A stretch of 64,000 bases of DNA from Ochrobactrum chromiisoli (GCF_026241335.1 NZ_JAPHAV010000008.1:1-64000), one strand, 5' to 3'. Shown: positions 9,705 to 19,921, counted from the first letter of the stretch. Numbers and translations: made by a program. Notes: generated by a model not told the origin, from the letters alone.

Positions 9705-10673
9705 TTACAGATTGACAGGCAACGCCTGCATAGTTTGGGCAGAAACCCGCCCGCCCAAATTGCGAATAACCGCATCCTCCGGCTCTGTTTGATCTTGCAT
9801 CACCAGAATTTTGTTTGCGGCAAAAGTGGTACGAAACTGCGAAGGAGACATGCCCTTGAACTTGAGAAAATGCCGGTTGAAATTGGACAGGTTGGAGAAG
9901 CCGATCTCGTAGCAAATATCGGTGATCCGCACTTCCGGCATGGTCAGCAGCATCTGGCAGGCGAGATCGACACGCAACTGGTTGCGATAGCGCACCAGCG
10001 TCGTCCCTGTATGGCGCTTGAAAGCGCGGGAAAACGCACTCTGACTCTGCCCCAGCATGTCAGCGAGTTCCGTTTCCTCAATCTGCTCGGTCAGATGTTC
10101 TCGCAGATAAGCAAGGGCGCGATTGATCCCGCAAGGGCTGAAACGTGTTACATCAAGCTCATAACTCAGGCTCGCGAGCACTTCCGGCTCAGACGCATTT
10201 GAGAGCAGATCCAGAATTTCCCAGAAAAGCGCAATTCGCGTCAGTCCCTGCGCCACGATGAGACGCTCCATGAGAGGGCGGATTTTGATGCTTGTTTCGT
10301 CATCGAACAACAATCCGCGACGGCTGCGCTCCAGTAAGGGCCCCAGATCACCCATTTCCGGCATGATTGCGAGCGCATTTTCAATAAAAGCTTCCGGGAA
10401 TTGAATCACCATGGAACGCGTGGGTACTCTTTCACCTCGCTCGATCTCACTAATCCAGTTATGTGGTAGATTAGGGCCAGTCATGATCAATTGCCCCGGA
10501 GCAAAACGCCCGACATGATCGCCCATATAGAAGGTGCCAGAAGTTGCCACCACGAGATGGATTTCATATTCGGGATGGTAATGCCAGCGCACAGTGCGAA
10601 ATGGATAACCATGCATCCACGCCGCAAAGGACTCTCCTTTGCGGATATGCACAAGCTCCAAATCTGGTTGCAT
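9705..10673 (-). CDS. AraC-family transcriptional regulator
   Basis: About 322 residues. A cupin-like sensing half (WHYHPEYEIHLV, around residues 30-45) is followed by a C-terminal double helix-turn-helix (ELADMLGQSQSAFSRAFKR and ITDICYEIGFSNLSNFNRHFLKFKGMSP). The start at 10673 is chosen because GGGAGGA lies about 7 bases upstream; an upstream ATG at 10697 lacks a good site. The gene lies first in the pentitol operon in the same orientation, so it is probably autoregulated and activates uptake and catabolism when a pentitol binds. The effector is inferred. Confidence 0.88.
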   Translation of the reverse strand: MQPDLELVHIRKGESFAAWMHGYPFRTVRWHYHPEYEIHLVVATSGTFYMGDHVGRFAPGQLIMTGPNLPHNWISEIERGERVPTRSMVIQFPEAFIENALAIMPEMGDLGPLLERSRRGLLFDDETSIKIRPLMERLIVAQGLTRIALFWEILDLLSNASEPEVLASLSYELDVTRFSPCGINRALAYLREHLTEQIEETELADMLGQSQSAFSRAFKRHTGTTLVRYRNQLRVDLACQMLLTMPEVRITDICYEIGFSNLSNFNRHFLKFKGMSPSQFRTTFAANKILVMQDQTEPEDAVIRNLGGRVSAQTMQALPVNL

Positions 10674-11175
10674 GACATCCTCCCTGACGCAGATCATGAT
10701 ACAGTTGCAAGGCCTGGGCTCCTCTGCTCCAGGCCATGTCTCATGATGAATGCATTCTGGGTGGTGTGAACGCCAAGGGCTACATCACAACATAGAATAT
10801 TATGATACTTTTTTTACATACAATTTCAGTGATTTGAGAAAGTCGGAGCACCAAACAACGCTGTTTCTGTGCATCGGCACCTTATTTTTCCGGTCTTCGC
10901 GGCATAAAAACCCCATATTATCGAGCTTTTTGAACGTGAGACTGCAATATCAACAAAGCTTTCAGGCGCCAATAAGCGACATGGTTGTCTTCATATTTTT
11001 TAGCATGCGCTGATACCAGTTTAGGATCAGATACTATTTCCGCACACAGTTTTGGCGGCGAGAAAATGTCTTCTGATCGATGTTCTATGGCACAGCCATC
11101 AATGGATGCACCGGAAACTAATCGACGCTGCTCCCTCAGAGCAAACGCCGATGTTCCAACGTATATGGTTTTCCT
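10674..11175. other. Intergenic region upstream of the pentitol operon
   Basis: About 500 bp between the AraC start and the dehydrogenase stop. No convincing coding frame is seen. It is A/T-rich around 10790-10840, and should contain the promoter and AraC sites of the operon as well as the 3' end of the dehydrogenase transcript. I could not define boxes with confidence. Confidence 0.5.
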
Positions 11176-12213
11176 TTATTGTGGAAAGGTGACCTGAAGC
11201 TTCACATCATTTTCCCGTGCTTCGACTGCTCGATCAAAGCCACGAATGCTGTCTTCAAAAGGCAATGTAGCCGTTATCAGCGGCTTGAGATCAACTTTTC
11301 CCGAAGCAATTAACGCGATGGCGCGGTCATAGACATTTGCATAACGGAAAACTGTCTCAAGGCGCAACTCGCGGGCCTGAAGCCCGACAATATCCACCGG
11401 CACAGGATCAACCGGCATGCCGACAAGCACAATCGCGCCTCCTGGTCGCGCCAAGCTTGCCATATTGAGAATGGCAGATGCGGCACCAGAACATTCGAAA
11501 ACCAGATCGCAACCCCAGCCATCGGTATGGTCTGCGATGGCTTCCGCAAGACTGCGTTCTCGAATATTTACTGCCACAATACCGTCATAGGCAGCGATGA
11601 TATCCAGTTTGGGCTGGGCCAGATCGGCGACGATCACTTTTGCGCAACCTCCGGCAAGTGCCGCCAGCGCTACCATCATGCCAATGGGACCTGCCCCGGT
11701 AACGACAGCCACATCGCCGGGCTGAATGCGTGCACGCAAGGCCGCCTGCATCCCAATGGCAAAAGGCTCGACCATTGCACCCTCACCAAATGAAACATGA
11801 TCCGGCAGCTTATAGGTGAAGGCAGCGGGATGGATCACTTCCGGCACAAGGCAGCCATGAACGGGTGGCGTCGCCCAGAAACGAACGGCCGGGTCCACAT
11901 TATAGATACCGAGTTTCGATGCGCGCGAGGTCGGATCAGGAATGCCCGGCTCCATGCAGACACGGTCACCCACAGCAAGATTTGTTACATCTTCACCCAC
12001 TTCAATTACGGTTCCCGATGCTTCATGACCAAGAACCATCGGTTCGTTGACTATGAAATGACCGATACGCCCATGAGTGTAATAGTGCACATCTGATCCG
12101 CATATGCCGACTGTGTGAATCTTGATGCGCACATCCTTGCGTCCAAGCGTCATCGGCATATCGAATTCTCTAAGCGAGAGCTTTCCCTTTTCTTCGAGAA
12201 CAAGTGCTTTCAA
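11176..12213 (-). CDS. Zinc-dependent polyol dehydrogenase, xylitol dehydrogenase type
   Basis: 345-residue medium-chain dehydrogenase. The catalytic zinc ligands are in [16 protein letters not shown] and GHEASGTV, and the Rossmann motif is [14 protein letters not shown]. The [11 protein letters not shown] segment and overall length are typical of sorbitol/xylitol dehydrogenases. The usual four-cysteine structural-zinc loop is replaced by a [20 protein letters not shown] stretch, as in some bacterial xylitol dehydrogenases. Translation appears to start at TTG (12213) behind a strong AGGAGGA. It is transcribed alone, toward the pentitol operon. Oxidation of xylitol to D-xylulose would feed the same pentose phosphate entry; L-arabitol or sorbitol remain possible. 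Confidence 0.83.
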   Translation of the reverse strand: MKALVLEEKGKLSLREFDMPMTLGRKDVRIKIHTVGICGSDVHYYTHGRIGHFIVNEPMVLGHEASGTVIEVGEDVTNLAVGDRVCMEPGIPDPTSRASKLGIYNVDPAVRFWATPPVHGCLVPEVIHPAAFTYKLPDHVSFGEGAMVEPFAIGMQAALRARIQPGDVAVVTGAGPIGMMVALAALAGGCAKVIVADLAQPKLDIIAAYDGIVAVNIRERSLAEAIADHTDGWGCDLVFECSGAASAILNMASLARPGGAIVLVGMPVDPVPVDIVGLQARELRLETVFRYANVYDRAIALIASGKVDLKPLITATLPFEDSIRGFDRAVEARENDVKLQVTFPQ

Positions 12214-12622
12214 AGCTTCCTCCTGAGCGTCTACTGGAACATGCGCGCTATGAAAGGGTAATTTTGTAGAAAGTAAAGTCGACGTATGAGCAAAGTGGAA
12301 CCTTTGAGTTTGGCGCGCAAAAACCTATCAGCAGAATAGAAAAGGCGTATAGGTCCTGGGGTTTTGAATGACGATTCAAAGGGATTTACATCCGAATCGC
12401 AAAACAGTCATGAACGCCTTTGCAAAGTGGTCCGCAGGCTCAAGACTCATTCATTGAATGGAAATAGCAGTATCTTTTATACACGCCCAAAATAGCATTG
12501 ATATGCTTCCCTCGAAACAACCGTTCGATGGATTTATATGCGCCCGCCCCCCAGAGTTTTAACGAGAATACACAGTATTCCAGCCTACCGGTTGATACGC
12601 GAGGACGGATAGCATGAAAATG
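12214..12622. other. Non-coding upstream region of the polyol dehydrogenase
   Basis: About 400 bp with no credible gene. It contains the palindrome at 12363-12380 and ends at the terminator of the neighbouring peptide operon. The promoter of the dehydrogenase gene must lie here. Confidence 0.5.
12363..12380. promoter_or_regulatory. Inverted repeat, candidate operator upstream of the polyol dehydrogenase
   Basis: Perfect 7-bp arms TTTGAAT and ATTCAAA separated by GACG, about 150 bp before the dehydrogenase start. The half-site spacing suits a dimeric regulator; identity unknown. Confidence 0.4.
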
Positions 12623-12651
12623 GCACCGAGCCTTAGAAAGTAGCCCGGTGC
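12623..12651 (-). terminator. Terminator of the peptide ABC/hydrolase operon
   Basis: A 9-bp stem with one mismatch (12623-12631 with 12643-12651) closes an 11-nt loop and is followed on the minus strand by CCATTTTC. It begins just past the hydrolase stop codon. Confidence 0.65.
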
Positions 12652-12659
12652 TAAAAAAC

Positions 12660-14666
12660 TTACAGATGATCGCGGGGAATAGTCTGTCCCCATTCGCGTT
12701 TTTTGACTTCGTTGCCATTTTCCTTCGCGCTCAGAATGCCTGAAATATAGAAATTCTGGTGATCCGAATGTAGGCTGGTCGTCGTTTCAATATCGATCAT
12801 CCAGTCTTCACGTCCCATACGATAAGCCTGTGTCAGCACATAGGACGCTGTTACTGGGTCTTCGTCACGCACGCGAAGCTCTCGCTTCAGGCTGTGGCTT
12901 AGTTCTGTACCGATATCGTCAAACCGCAGAATTCCTTCGCCAAACAGACCACCAATGCCTTCTGTCACGTAGAGTGTTTCACCCGTGACATGATCTTGCT
13001 CGGTCCAGCGGCGGACGCTACCGGGATCGAGTTGTGTGAGGGGAGTAGCAGGACCATGCGCTGGTTGTTGAAACGCTACTCCTGCATCATCAACAGCAGC
13101 TTTACGGACGGGAAGCTGGAGAAGCGATGCCGCAGTATCAAGCGAGAGCGTCACACGCTTTGGCGATGGCCAGACCATTGGCCAGTAACCAGTTGCAACA
13201 GAAAGACGGATACGATGGCCTTTTTTGAAGCTGTAACCGGTATCGTTGAGCTTGATTGCAATTTCGTAAATCTTACCCGGCACCAACATTTCAGGCTTAT
13301 CATGGCCGTTGATGTGATTGAGATTGAAGACCTGATAACTGATACGCGTGATACGACCATCAGGCAGAATATCGCTCAAACGCAGTGAAACCTGAGCGAC
13401 TGGTTGATCGACAGTGAATGTGAGACGAGCGACCGGCGCGCCGAGAATTTCCAGGTCTTCGGTCAGTACTGCTGTGTCAAAGTTGAGAGAACCACCATCA
13501 TCAAGGCGCTGGTCGGTTGGGTGCTCGCCGGGGCAACCGGTCGCCATCCATTCACCACCCGCTTTGCCGTGACTTGCTGGCGATGAAATCGAAAGAACAG
13601 CGTTAATTGCATCGGCTTTACCGAGCGAGAAGTCGGCACCAAGTGCAAAAGGCTGAGGCACAATCTCAGTCGATGGCCAACTCTTTTCGCCGACCCAGCG
13701 ACCATTGGTAAAGTCGCGTGAGCCGGTTGGCTCGATCGTGTCGCAAATATAGGCCCGCAGCTTTGGCTCGTCCATGATGCCTGTATCTTTGCCCTTCAAC
13801 CACTGATCCCACCAGCGAACCGCTTCCTGAAGGAAACCGATGGCCGGGCCTGGGATACCATCCTGAGGATAGACATGCCCCCAAGGACCGATGATGCCGC
13901 GCGCAGGAACTTTAAGATTTTCAAGCAGCCGCGGAACAGCATTTGTGTAGCTGTCTGCCCATCCGCCAATGGCGAGGACCGGACACTGAATCGCGGACCA
14001 ATCTTCACAAACTGAGCCATGTTTCCAATAGCCATCATAATGCTGGTGTTCCAGCCATAGGGCCGGGAAGAATGGCAGGCGTTCGAGACGTTCAATCCAC
14101 GCATCACGCCAGCCGTCACCCACGATTGCCGGGTCAAGCGGCCGCGACTGATAGGCGAGCATGATCGTGCCCCACCACAAATTGTCGTTGAGCAGAAGAC
14201 CGCCCATGTAATGGATGTCATCTGTAAAGCGATTATCGGTTGAGTAGGCGGTGATGACCGCCTTCAATGCTGGCGGTCGGCGGGCGGCAACCTGAAGGCC
14301 ATTGAAACCACCCCAGCTTTTGCCCATCATGCCAACATTGCCACTGCACCATGATTGTTCCGCAATCCAGGCGATGACTTCAAGCGCATCATCCTGTTCC
14401 TGCTGAATATATTCATCAGCCATATGGCCGTCGGATTCACCCGTACCGCGCATGTCGACACGGATAGCAGCATAGCCGTTCTGTGCGAAATAGCCATGCA
14501 TAGGCTCATCGCGGCCCCGTGTTCCATCGCGCTTGCGATAAGGGATATATTCGAGAACGGCCGGGACGGGATTTGCCTCGGCGCCTTCTGGCAGCCAAAG
14601 GCGCGCACCAAGGCGCGTGCCGTCCTTAAGGGTGATCCACAGATGTTCAGTGACGTTTACGGTCAT
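12660..14666 (-). CDS. CocE/NonD-type alpha/beta hydrolase (S15 peptidase-like)
   Basis: About 668 residues, the full length of the CocE / X-Pro dipeptidyl-peptidase-like family. An alpha/beta hydrolase domain with the nucleophile Ser117 in GKSWGG and a probable catalytic His in GPWGHVYP is followed by a C-terminal jelly-roll (LSDILPDGRITRISYQ, VPGKIYEIAIKLNDTGYSFKKGHRIRLSVATGYWP). The start at 14666 is preferred over 14705 because the domain (MRDG-like TLKDGTRLGARLWLP) begins right after it. No signal peptide, so it is probably cytoplasmic. As last gene of a dipeptide-type importer operon it probably hydrolyses the imported peptide, ester or amide. Substrate unknown. Confidence 0.85.
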   Translation of the reverse strand: MTVNVTEHLWITLKDGTRLGARLWLPEGAEANPVPAVLEYIPYRKRDGTRGRDEPMHGYFAQNGYAAIRVDMRGTGESDGHMADEYIQQEQDDALEVIAWIAEQSWCSGNVGMMGKSWGGFNGLQVAARRPPALKAVITAYSTDNRFTDDIHYMGGLLLNDNLWWGTIMLAYQSRPLDPAIVGDGWRDAWIERLERLPFFPALWLEHQHYDGYWKHGSVCEDWSAIQCPVLAIGGWADSYTNAVPRLLENLKVPARGIIGPWGHVYPQDGIPGPAIGFLQEAVRWWDQWLKGKDTGIMDEPKLRAYICDTIEPTGSRDFTNGRWVGEKSWPSTEIVPQPFALGADFSLGKADAINAVLSISSPASHGKAGGEWMATGCPGEHPTDQRLDDGGSLNFDTAVLTEDLEILGAPVARLTFTVDQPVAQVSLRLSDILPDGRITRISYQVFNLNHINGHDKPEMLVPGKIYEIAIKLNDTGYSFKKGHRIRLSVATGYWPMVWPSPKRVTLSLDTAASLLQLPVRKAAVDDAGVAFQQPAHGPATPLTQLDPGSVRRWTEQDHVTGETLYVTEGIGGLFGEGILRFDDIGTELSHSLKRELRVRDEDPVTASYVLTQAYRMGREDWMIDIETTTSLHSDHQNFYISGILSAKENGNEVKKREWGQTIPRDHL

Positions 14667-14723
14667 GATAGGGTCCACTTTATAATGAATATTTCGATGC
14701 GGCATCTGCGCCGCATCTGTAGT

Positions 14724-16331
14724 TTAACTAGCGGCGCGTGCTTTGAGGATGTCGTCGAGCCAATCACGGCGCAGCTCCGGTACGGATGTTATAAGCTGCT
14801 CCGTATAAGGCTCATAAGGCGGCTCAAAAATTGCCTTTGTGGTACCGGTTTCAACCACCTTGCCCTTCTGCATGACCATGGTTCTGTCCGCGAGCCTGCG
14901 CACAACACCAAGATCGTGAGTGATAAAGAGATAGGACACATGCAATTCATCCTGGAGCTTGCGTAAAAGCCGCAGAATTTCCTCAGCAACAAGAGGATCA
15001 AGCGCAGACGTTACTTCATCGCAGATGATAAGATCAGGCTTTGCTGCCAGCGCACGTGCAATGCATACCCGCTGCTTCTGCCCGCCTGAAAGCGCACCCG
15101 GAAGGCGACTTGCAAAATCGGCAGGCAGGCCAATAAGTTCAAGCAGGCTTTTCACCTCAATCTCGCGCTGGTCCTCATTCATTCCAAAATAGAACTTCAT
15201 CGGTCGGCCAATGATCTCGCCCACCGTCTGCCTCGGATTCAACGCTACATCCGGGAGCTGATAAACAAGCTGAATGCGGCGTAATTCTTCGCGCGAGCGC
15301 TTTTTATAGCTGGCATCCAACCGCTGCCCCGCAAGCGTAATGAGGCCGCTAGAGTGCGGCGGAAGACCGGCAATGATGCGTGCAAGCGTTGATTTACCAG
15401 AACCGGACTCACCCACAACTGCAAGCGTTTCACCGCGGCGAATATGGCAGTTCACATCATTTAGAACGAGCTTCTTACCGTAGTAAGCAGTCGCGTTTTT
15501 AACGTCGAGCAGGATATCGCCGGTTTTGTGTTCGGCCTGTTCGCCTGAAATGCTTGATTCACGCTCGGACACCAGTCGCTGGGTATAATCCTGCTTAGGT
15601 GCTTCGAGAACTTCCTCTGCGGAGCCAAGCTCGACCATTTTGCCATGACGCAAAACCATGATGCGATCTGCGATCTGCGCCACGACAGCAAGGTCATGCG
15701 TGATATAAAGAGCGGCCGTGTTGTAGCGCTGGATAAGGCTGCGCAAGAGTGCCAGCACTTCAATCTGGGTCGTCACGTCCAGTGCGGTGGTTGGTTCGTC
15801 CAGCACCAGAATGTCCGGGCGACAGGACATCGCCATGGCGACCATGGCACGTTGCAGCTGACCACCAGAAACCTGATGCGGATAACGGTCACCGAAAGTG
15901 TCGGCATCCGGAAGCTGCAATGTATGCAGCAATTCGAGCATCCATGCTTTTGCTTCGGCTTTGCTCATCAGGCCGTGATAAAGTGGGCCTTCCATGATCT
16001 GATCGCCAATGCGATGCGCTGGATTAAAAGACGCCGCTGCGCTTTGCGCCACATAGGCGATGCGTGCGCCGCGCACCTCTTCACGGGTTTCGCGGGTGCC
16101 GTCCATCAGTGAAATATCATCAACGACAACGGTCCCGTGGGCGATTTTGCAACCGCCACGGCCATAACCCATTGCAGCCAGCCCAATGGTGGATTTGCCT
16201 GCACCGGATTCGCCAATCAGGCCAAGCACCTCACCGCGTTTCAGTGTCAAATCGACATGATCGACAAGCGTTGCACCGTTCGGTGCTTTGACGATGAGGT
16301 CAGAGATGGAAAGAACGATATCCTTGCTCAT
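14724..16331 (-). CDS. Dipeptide-type ABC ATPase, fused DppD-DppF
   Basis: 535 residues with two ABC domains in tandem. Domain 1 has GESGAGKST, VSGGQLQR and ILVLDEPTTALD. Domain 2 has GESGSGKST, LSGGQKQR and LIICDEVTSALD. Each ends in the oligopeptide/dipeptide transporter extension (LEAPKQDYTQRL and FEPPYEPYTEQL). Its ATG overlaps the upstream permease stop by 4 bp. The fused form is like GsiA-type ATPases and supplies both motor subunits for the permeases encoded before it. A paralogue with the same layout lies at 46.0-47.7 kb. Confidence 0.93.
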   Translation of the reverse strand: MSKDIVLSISDLIVKAPNGATLVDHVDLTLKRGEVLGLIGESGAGKSTIGLAAMGYGRGGCKIAHGTVVVDDISLMDGTRETREEVRGARIAYVAQSAAASFNPAHRIGDQIMEGPLYHGLMSKAEAKAWMLELLHTLQLPDADTFGDRYPHQVSGGQLQRAMVAMAMSCRPDILVLDEPTTALDVTTQIEVLALLRSLIQRYNTAALYITHDLAVVAQIADRIMVLRHGKMVELGSAEEVLEAPKQDYTQRLVSERESSISGEQAEHKTGDILLDVKNATAYYGKKLVLNDVNCHIRRGETLAVVGESGSGKSTLARIIAGLPPHSSGLITLAGQRLDASYKKRSREELRRIQLVYQLPDVALNPRQTVGEIIGRPMKFYFGMNEDQREIEVKSLLELIGLPADFASRLPGALSGGQKQRVCIARALAAKPDLIICDEVTSALDPLVAEEILRLLRKLQDELHVSYLFITHDLGVVRRLADRTMVMQKGKVVETGTTKAIFEPPYEPYTEQLITSVPELRRDWLDDILKARAAS

Positions 16332-17146
16332 CGATCCGCTCCCTGCGTGGTCGTGCGTCCGGCCAGCAGCCAGTCGACGACGAGGTTGACGCCAATGGTC
16401 AGGATGGCGATTGTAGCTGCCGGAAACAGTGGTGCGTAAAGGCCGTAGAGAATAGCCTGCTGATTATCCTTCACCATGCCGCCCCAGTCTGCAAATGGTG
16501 GCTGGATACCAAGGCCAAGGAACGACAAGCCCGCAACAAAAAGGAAAGTGAAGCAGAAACGCAGACCAAATTCCGCAATCAGCGGTGGCAGCGTGTTCGG
16601 CAGAATTTCACGCCAGATCAGCCAACCCAGACCTTCACCACGAAGACGTGCGGTTTCAGCATATTCCAGCACATTGACGCCCTGCGCTACGATACGCGCT
16701 AAACGGAAAACACGCGTGGAATCAAGCAATGCAATGGTGATAATCAGAACCGGCAGTGAAGAACCGAGTGCCTGAAGGATGACGAGCGCCGAGATGAGCA
16801 CCGGAATGCACATGACAGTATCAACGATGCGCGAAAGCACTGTATCGATCCAGCCACCAAAGATAGCCGCGAGGAAACCAAGCGGCACACCAATACTAAA
16901 CGAGAGCAGTGATGCAGCGAGGGATACACCAATCGACATCTGCGCACCAAAAAGCAGACGAGACAACATGTCACGACCATTCTGATCAAGACCGAACCAG
17001 AACTGCGCCGACGGAGGGTCAAATGGCGCGCCGACGATTTCTTCCTGACCATAAGGCGCGATCATTGGCCCAAACAGGAACATTAACAGGCAGAAAGTGA
17101 CGATGGCGAGGCCAATCCACGCCGTGAGGGGGATAGATTTCTTCAA
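16328..17146 (-). CDS. Dipeptide-type ABC permease (DppC-like)
   Basis: 272 residues: one N-terminal membrane segment, the DppC-type GLDQNGRDMLSRLLFGAQMSIGVSL stretch, then a binding-protein-dependent transport domain with the EAA loop (AETARLRGEGLGWLIWREILPN) and the terminal SFLGLGIQPPFADWGGMV motif. The start seems to be a TTG (17146) overlapping the preceding permease stop, so it is translationally coupled. It pairs with the DppB-like subunit to form the membrane channel. Confidence 0.9.
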   Translation of the reverse strand: MKKSIPLTAWIGLAIVTFCLLMFLFGPMIAPYGQEEIVGAPFDPPSAQFWFGLDQNGRDMLSRLLFGAQMSIGVSLAASLLSFSIGVPLGFLAAIFGGWIDTVLSRIVDTVMCIPVLISALVILQALGSSLPVLIITIALLDSTRVFRLARIVAQGVNVLEYAETARLRGEGLGWLIWREILPNTLPPLIAEFGLRFCFTFLFVAGLSFLGLGIQPPFADWGGMVKDNQQAILYGLYAPLFPAATIAILTIGVNLVVDWLLAGRTTTQGADR

Positions 17147-18090
17147 CGTGGGTGCCTCAGACGCGGATTGAGTGCGATGGCAGCAACATCTGCGATGATA
17201 TTAAGAATGACGTAGGCTGCGCCGAAGACGAGAGCTGCTGCTTGTACGAGAGGAAGGTCACGCTTGGAAACAGCATCAACCATAAAGCGGCCCAGGCCGT
17301 TGTAGTTAAAGACAGCTTCGACAAGCACAACACCAGTGATGAGGTAAGCAATGTTGAACGCTACCACATTAACAATTGGGGCTGCGGCATTCGGCAAAGC
17401 GTGCTTGGTTACGACGCGTTTGGTGCGAAGTCCCTTGAGATAAGCGGTTTCGACATAGGCCTGATCCATAACCGACAAGACGGCGGTACGTGTCATGCGC
17501 ATCATTTGCGCGACCGTTACAAGAACCAGTGTCAGCGCCGGCAGGGCTGTTGCCTGCATCCATTGAAATACGGTCATGCCTTCGTAAGTGTCGGCAAGAC
17601 TTGGCAGGATGTTGAAGCGGATGGACAAAAACAGGATCAGCAAGAGGCCAAGGAAGTATTCAGGCAGTGAAACGAAGGCTAGCGCCACGATGTTGATAAC
17701 ACGATCGAAAATACCACCGCGCTTGACAGCTGTAATAAGGCCGAGAAGGATTGCGATTGGAACGCTGACGACCGCTGCAAAGGCTGCGAGCGCCATTGTG
17801 TTCCAAAACCGCGGCCAAAGCAATTCTGCAACAGGCTGCTGATTGGCGAGCGAAGTGCCCAGATCACCCGTCACGAAGCCTGCAAGCCAAGAGAAATAGC
17901 GCGCAAGCAGTGGCTGATTAAGGCCAAGGCTTTCGCGCAATGTGGCCAGCGCCTCCGGTGTTGCATTCTGGCCGAGAATGGCGGAAGCCACATCACCCGG
18001 CAGGATCTGCGTGCCGGCGAAAATCAACGCCGACACGAGGAAGAGCGTGAGAAGCCCGAGCCCCACACGCTTGAGAATAAGAACGAACAT
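17143..18090 (-). CDS. Dipeptide-type ABC permease (DppB-like)
   Basis: 315 residues. N-terminal membrane helix followed by LPGDVASAILGQNATPEALATLRESLGLNQP, typical of DppB, then a permease domain with EAA loop (VETAYLKGLRTKRVVTKHALPN) and the VEAVFNYNGLGRFMVDAVSKRDLPLVQ terminus. It abuts the binding-protein stop codon with no gap. Part of the 12.7-19.7 kb operon. Confidence 0.92.
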   Translation of the reverse strand: MFVLILKRVGLGLLTLFLVSALIFAGTQILPGDVASAILGQNATPEALATLRESLGLNQPLLARYFSWLAGFVTGDLGTSLANQQPVAELLWPRFWNTMALAAFAAVVSVPIAILLGLITAVKRGGIFDRVINIVALAFVSLPEYFLGLLLILFLSIRFNILPSLADTYEGMTVFQWMQATALPALTLVLVTVAQMMRMTRTAVLSVMDQAYVETAYLKGLRTKRVVTKHALPNAAAPIVNVVAFNIAYLITGVVLVEAVFNYNGLGRFMVDAVSKRDLPLVQAAALVFGAAYVILNIIADVAAIALNPRLRHPR

Positions 18091-19668
18091 TTATGCTTCC
18101 AGCCAGACTTTTTCGGCAAGGCGGGCACCCATCAGATTGAACATCGGATGGGTGGTCACGCCTTTGAGCTTTTTGGATGTGGCGTCGAGATAGTCGCCGA
18201 ACATTGGAATAAGCGCACCGCCTTCGTCGCTGATCATGGTCTGCAATTCAGCGTAGATTTCCTTGCGCTTGGTTTCGTCCAGCATGGCGCGGGCTTCAAG
18301 CAGCTTGGCGTCAAAGCTTTCATTCTTCCAATGTGTGTCGTTCTGTGAGGCTGTTGAGATATAAGCTACAGAAAGCGCAAGATCCGCGGTTGGACGACCA
18401 CCGCGATAGGACATGCAGAACGGTGCCTTCATCCAGACATTGTCCCAATATCCATCTGCTGGCTCTCGCTTGATGTCGAGATCAATACCGGATTTTGCAG
18501 CGGCAGTGCGGAAAATTGCAGCCGCATCCACTGCGCCGGTGAAAGCAGCATCGGAGGCCGCGAGCTGGATTTTAAGCGAATCCATACCAGCCTGCTTGAG
18601 ATGGAATTTTGCTTTTTCAGGATCGTAGGCACGCTGTGGCAAATCAGCATTGAAATATGGGTCGGAGCTTGGAATTGGGTTGTCGTTGCCGATACGGCCG
18701 TAACCGCGCAGAGCGGTTTTTAGCAGCTGTTCACGGTCAATAGCATATTTGATCGCGAGGCGGACATTGTTGTCGGTATATGGTGCCTGCGTGCAATCCA
18801 TCAAGAATGAGAAATGCTGACCGCAGGCCGACTGAACGATGTTGAGGTTCGGGTTGCGCTTCAACAGATCGACGGTTTTGAAGTCGAGCTGATTGATCGC
18901 ATGAACCTGACCGGACATCATGGCGTTGGTACGGGCAGACACATCGTTGATAACGATAACTTCAACCGCATCGACCCACGCCGTGTTTGGCTTCCAATAG
19001 CTCTCATTCCGCGTGAAACGCGAACGCACACCAGGCTGAAAACGCTCATAGACAAAAGGTCCGGTGCCAACTGGCTTGTTAAAGTCCGTCCAGCCTTTGG
19101 GAACAACGAGGAAGTGATAGTCGGACAGGATGTAAGGCAGATCGGCATTGCCGCTTTCGAGCGTGATCTTGACCTTGTCGTCACCATCTTTTGACACATC
19201 GGTGAAAGCAGCCGCAAGCGAACGCGCGCCTGAGGTCGTTTCACCGCGATGCAGATTGATAGAGTAGATGATATCGTCGGCATCAAGCGTCTTACCGTTA
19301 TGGAAGGTTACGCCCTGACGAACTTTGAAAGTCCATTCTTTGGCGTCGGCTGACGGTTCCCAGCTTTCAAACAGTTCAGGCACTGCTTTGTTGTTGGCGT
19401 CGATTTCGACAAGACCATTCATCAGCATATAGGCCTGATTGACTGGAACCCAGTCTTTCAGCAGGCGCGGGTCGAAATTGTCGGTGGTGGAACCACCGCC
19501 AATGCCGAGCTTGAGAACTCCGCCTTTCTTTGGCGTACCATCCGCTTCTGCAGCTATTGCAGAATTGATCAATCCACTCATGCCACTGGCGGCAACAAGG
19601 CCGAAGCCTGCTGCACCAGACATGAAGGATCGGCGCGTTAATTGAAACTGGCTCTTTTGCTCAGACAT
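18091..19668 (-). CDS. Peptide-type ABC substrate-binding protein (SBP family 5, Tat signal)
   Basis: 525 residues. The N terminus LTRRSFMSGAAGFGLVAASG is a twin-arginine signal, suggesting export of the folded protein. The mature part is a family 5 binding protein (DppA/OppA/NikA group) with LLKDWVPVNQAYMLMNGLVEID, VRQGVTFHNGKTLDADDIIYS and PVGTGPFVYERFQPG. AGGGG precedes the start. It is the first gene of the operon, which ends with a CocE-type hydrolase, so a short peptide or amide-containing ligand is plausible. The C terminus xxWLEA is shared with the second family 5 protein at 49.6 kb, indicating paralogy. Confidence 0.92.
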   Translation of the reverse strand: MSEQKSQFQLTRRSFMSGAAGFGLVAASGMSGLINSAIAAEADGTPKKGGVLKLGIGGGSTTDNFDPRLLKDWVPVNQAYMLMNGLVEIDANNKAVPELFESWEPSADAKEWTFKVRQGVTFHNGKTLDADDIIYSINLHRGETTSGARSLAAAFTDVSKDGDDKVKITLESGNADLPYILSDYHFLVVPKGWTDFNKPVGTGPFVYERFQPGVRSRFTRNESYWKPNTAWVDAVEVIVINDVSARTNAMMSGQVHAINQLDFKTVDLLKRNPNLNIVQSACGQHFSFLMDCTQAPYTDNNVRLAIKYAIDREQLLKTALRGYGRIGNDNPIPSSDPYFNADLPQRAYDPEKAKFHLKQAGMDSLKIQLAASDAAFTGAVDAAAIFRTAAAKSGIDLDIKREPADGYWDNVWMKAPFCMSYRGGRPTADLALSVAYISTASQNDTHWKNESFDAKLLEARAMLDETKRKEIYAELQTMISDEGGALIPMFGDYLDATSKKLKGVTTHPMFNLMGARLAEKVWLEA

Positions 19669-19921
19669 ACGTTACCCCTTAGACTTTCAGCTTGTGATTA
19701 ATTCATAGCTCAAGCGATTTTCAGGGTTGCGTACCTTAGACGTGTCCCTGTTTTCAAGGGTTGCGTGAGCTTTTTCTGATATGACTTTTCTGCATACCCC
19801 CATGTAAAATGTGTGGCTTGGCATTTTTTCAGACACGGATAAAGGAGCGTTTCAAGGATGCGCCGTCCACAATTTGGGAAGCACTTCCTGCATCGGATTT
19901 TCTATGATCGTGGAGATCAAA

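Noticed and set aside
12440-12718. Minus-strand 92-codon frame between the hydrolase and the polyol dehydrogenase
   Set aside because: Overlaps the hydrolase end and a terminator hairpin; no recognisable domain.
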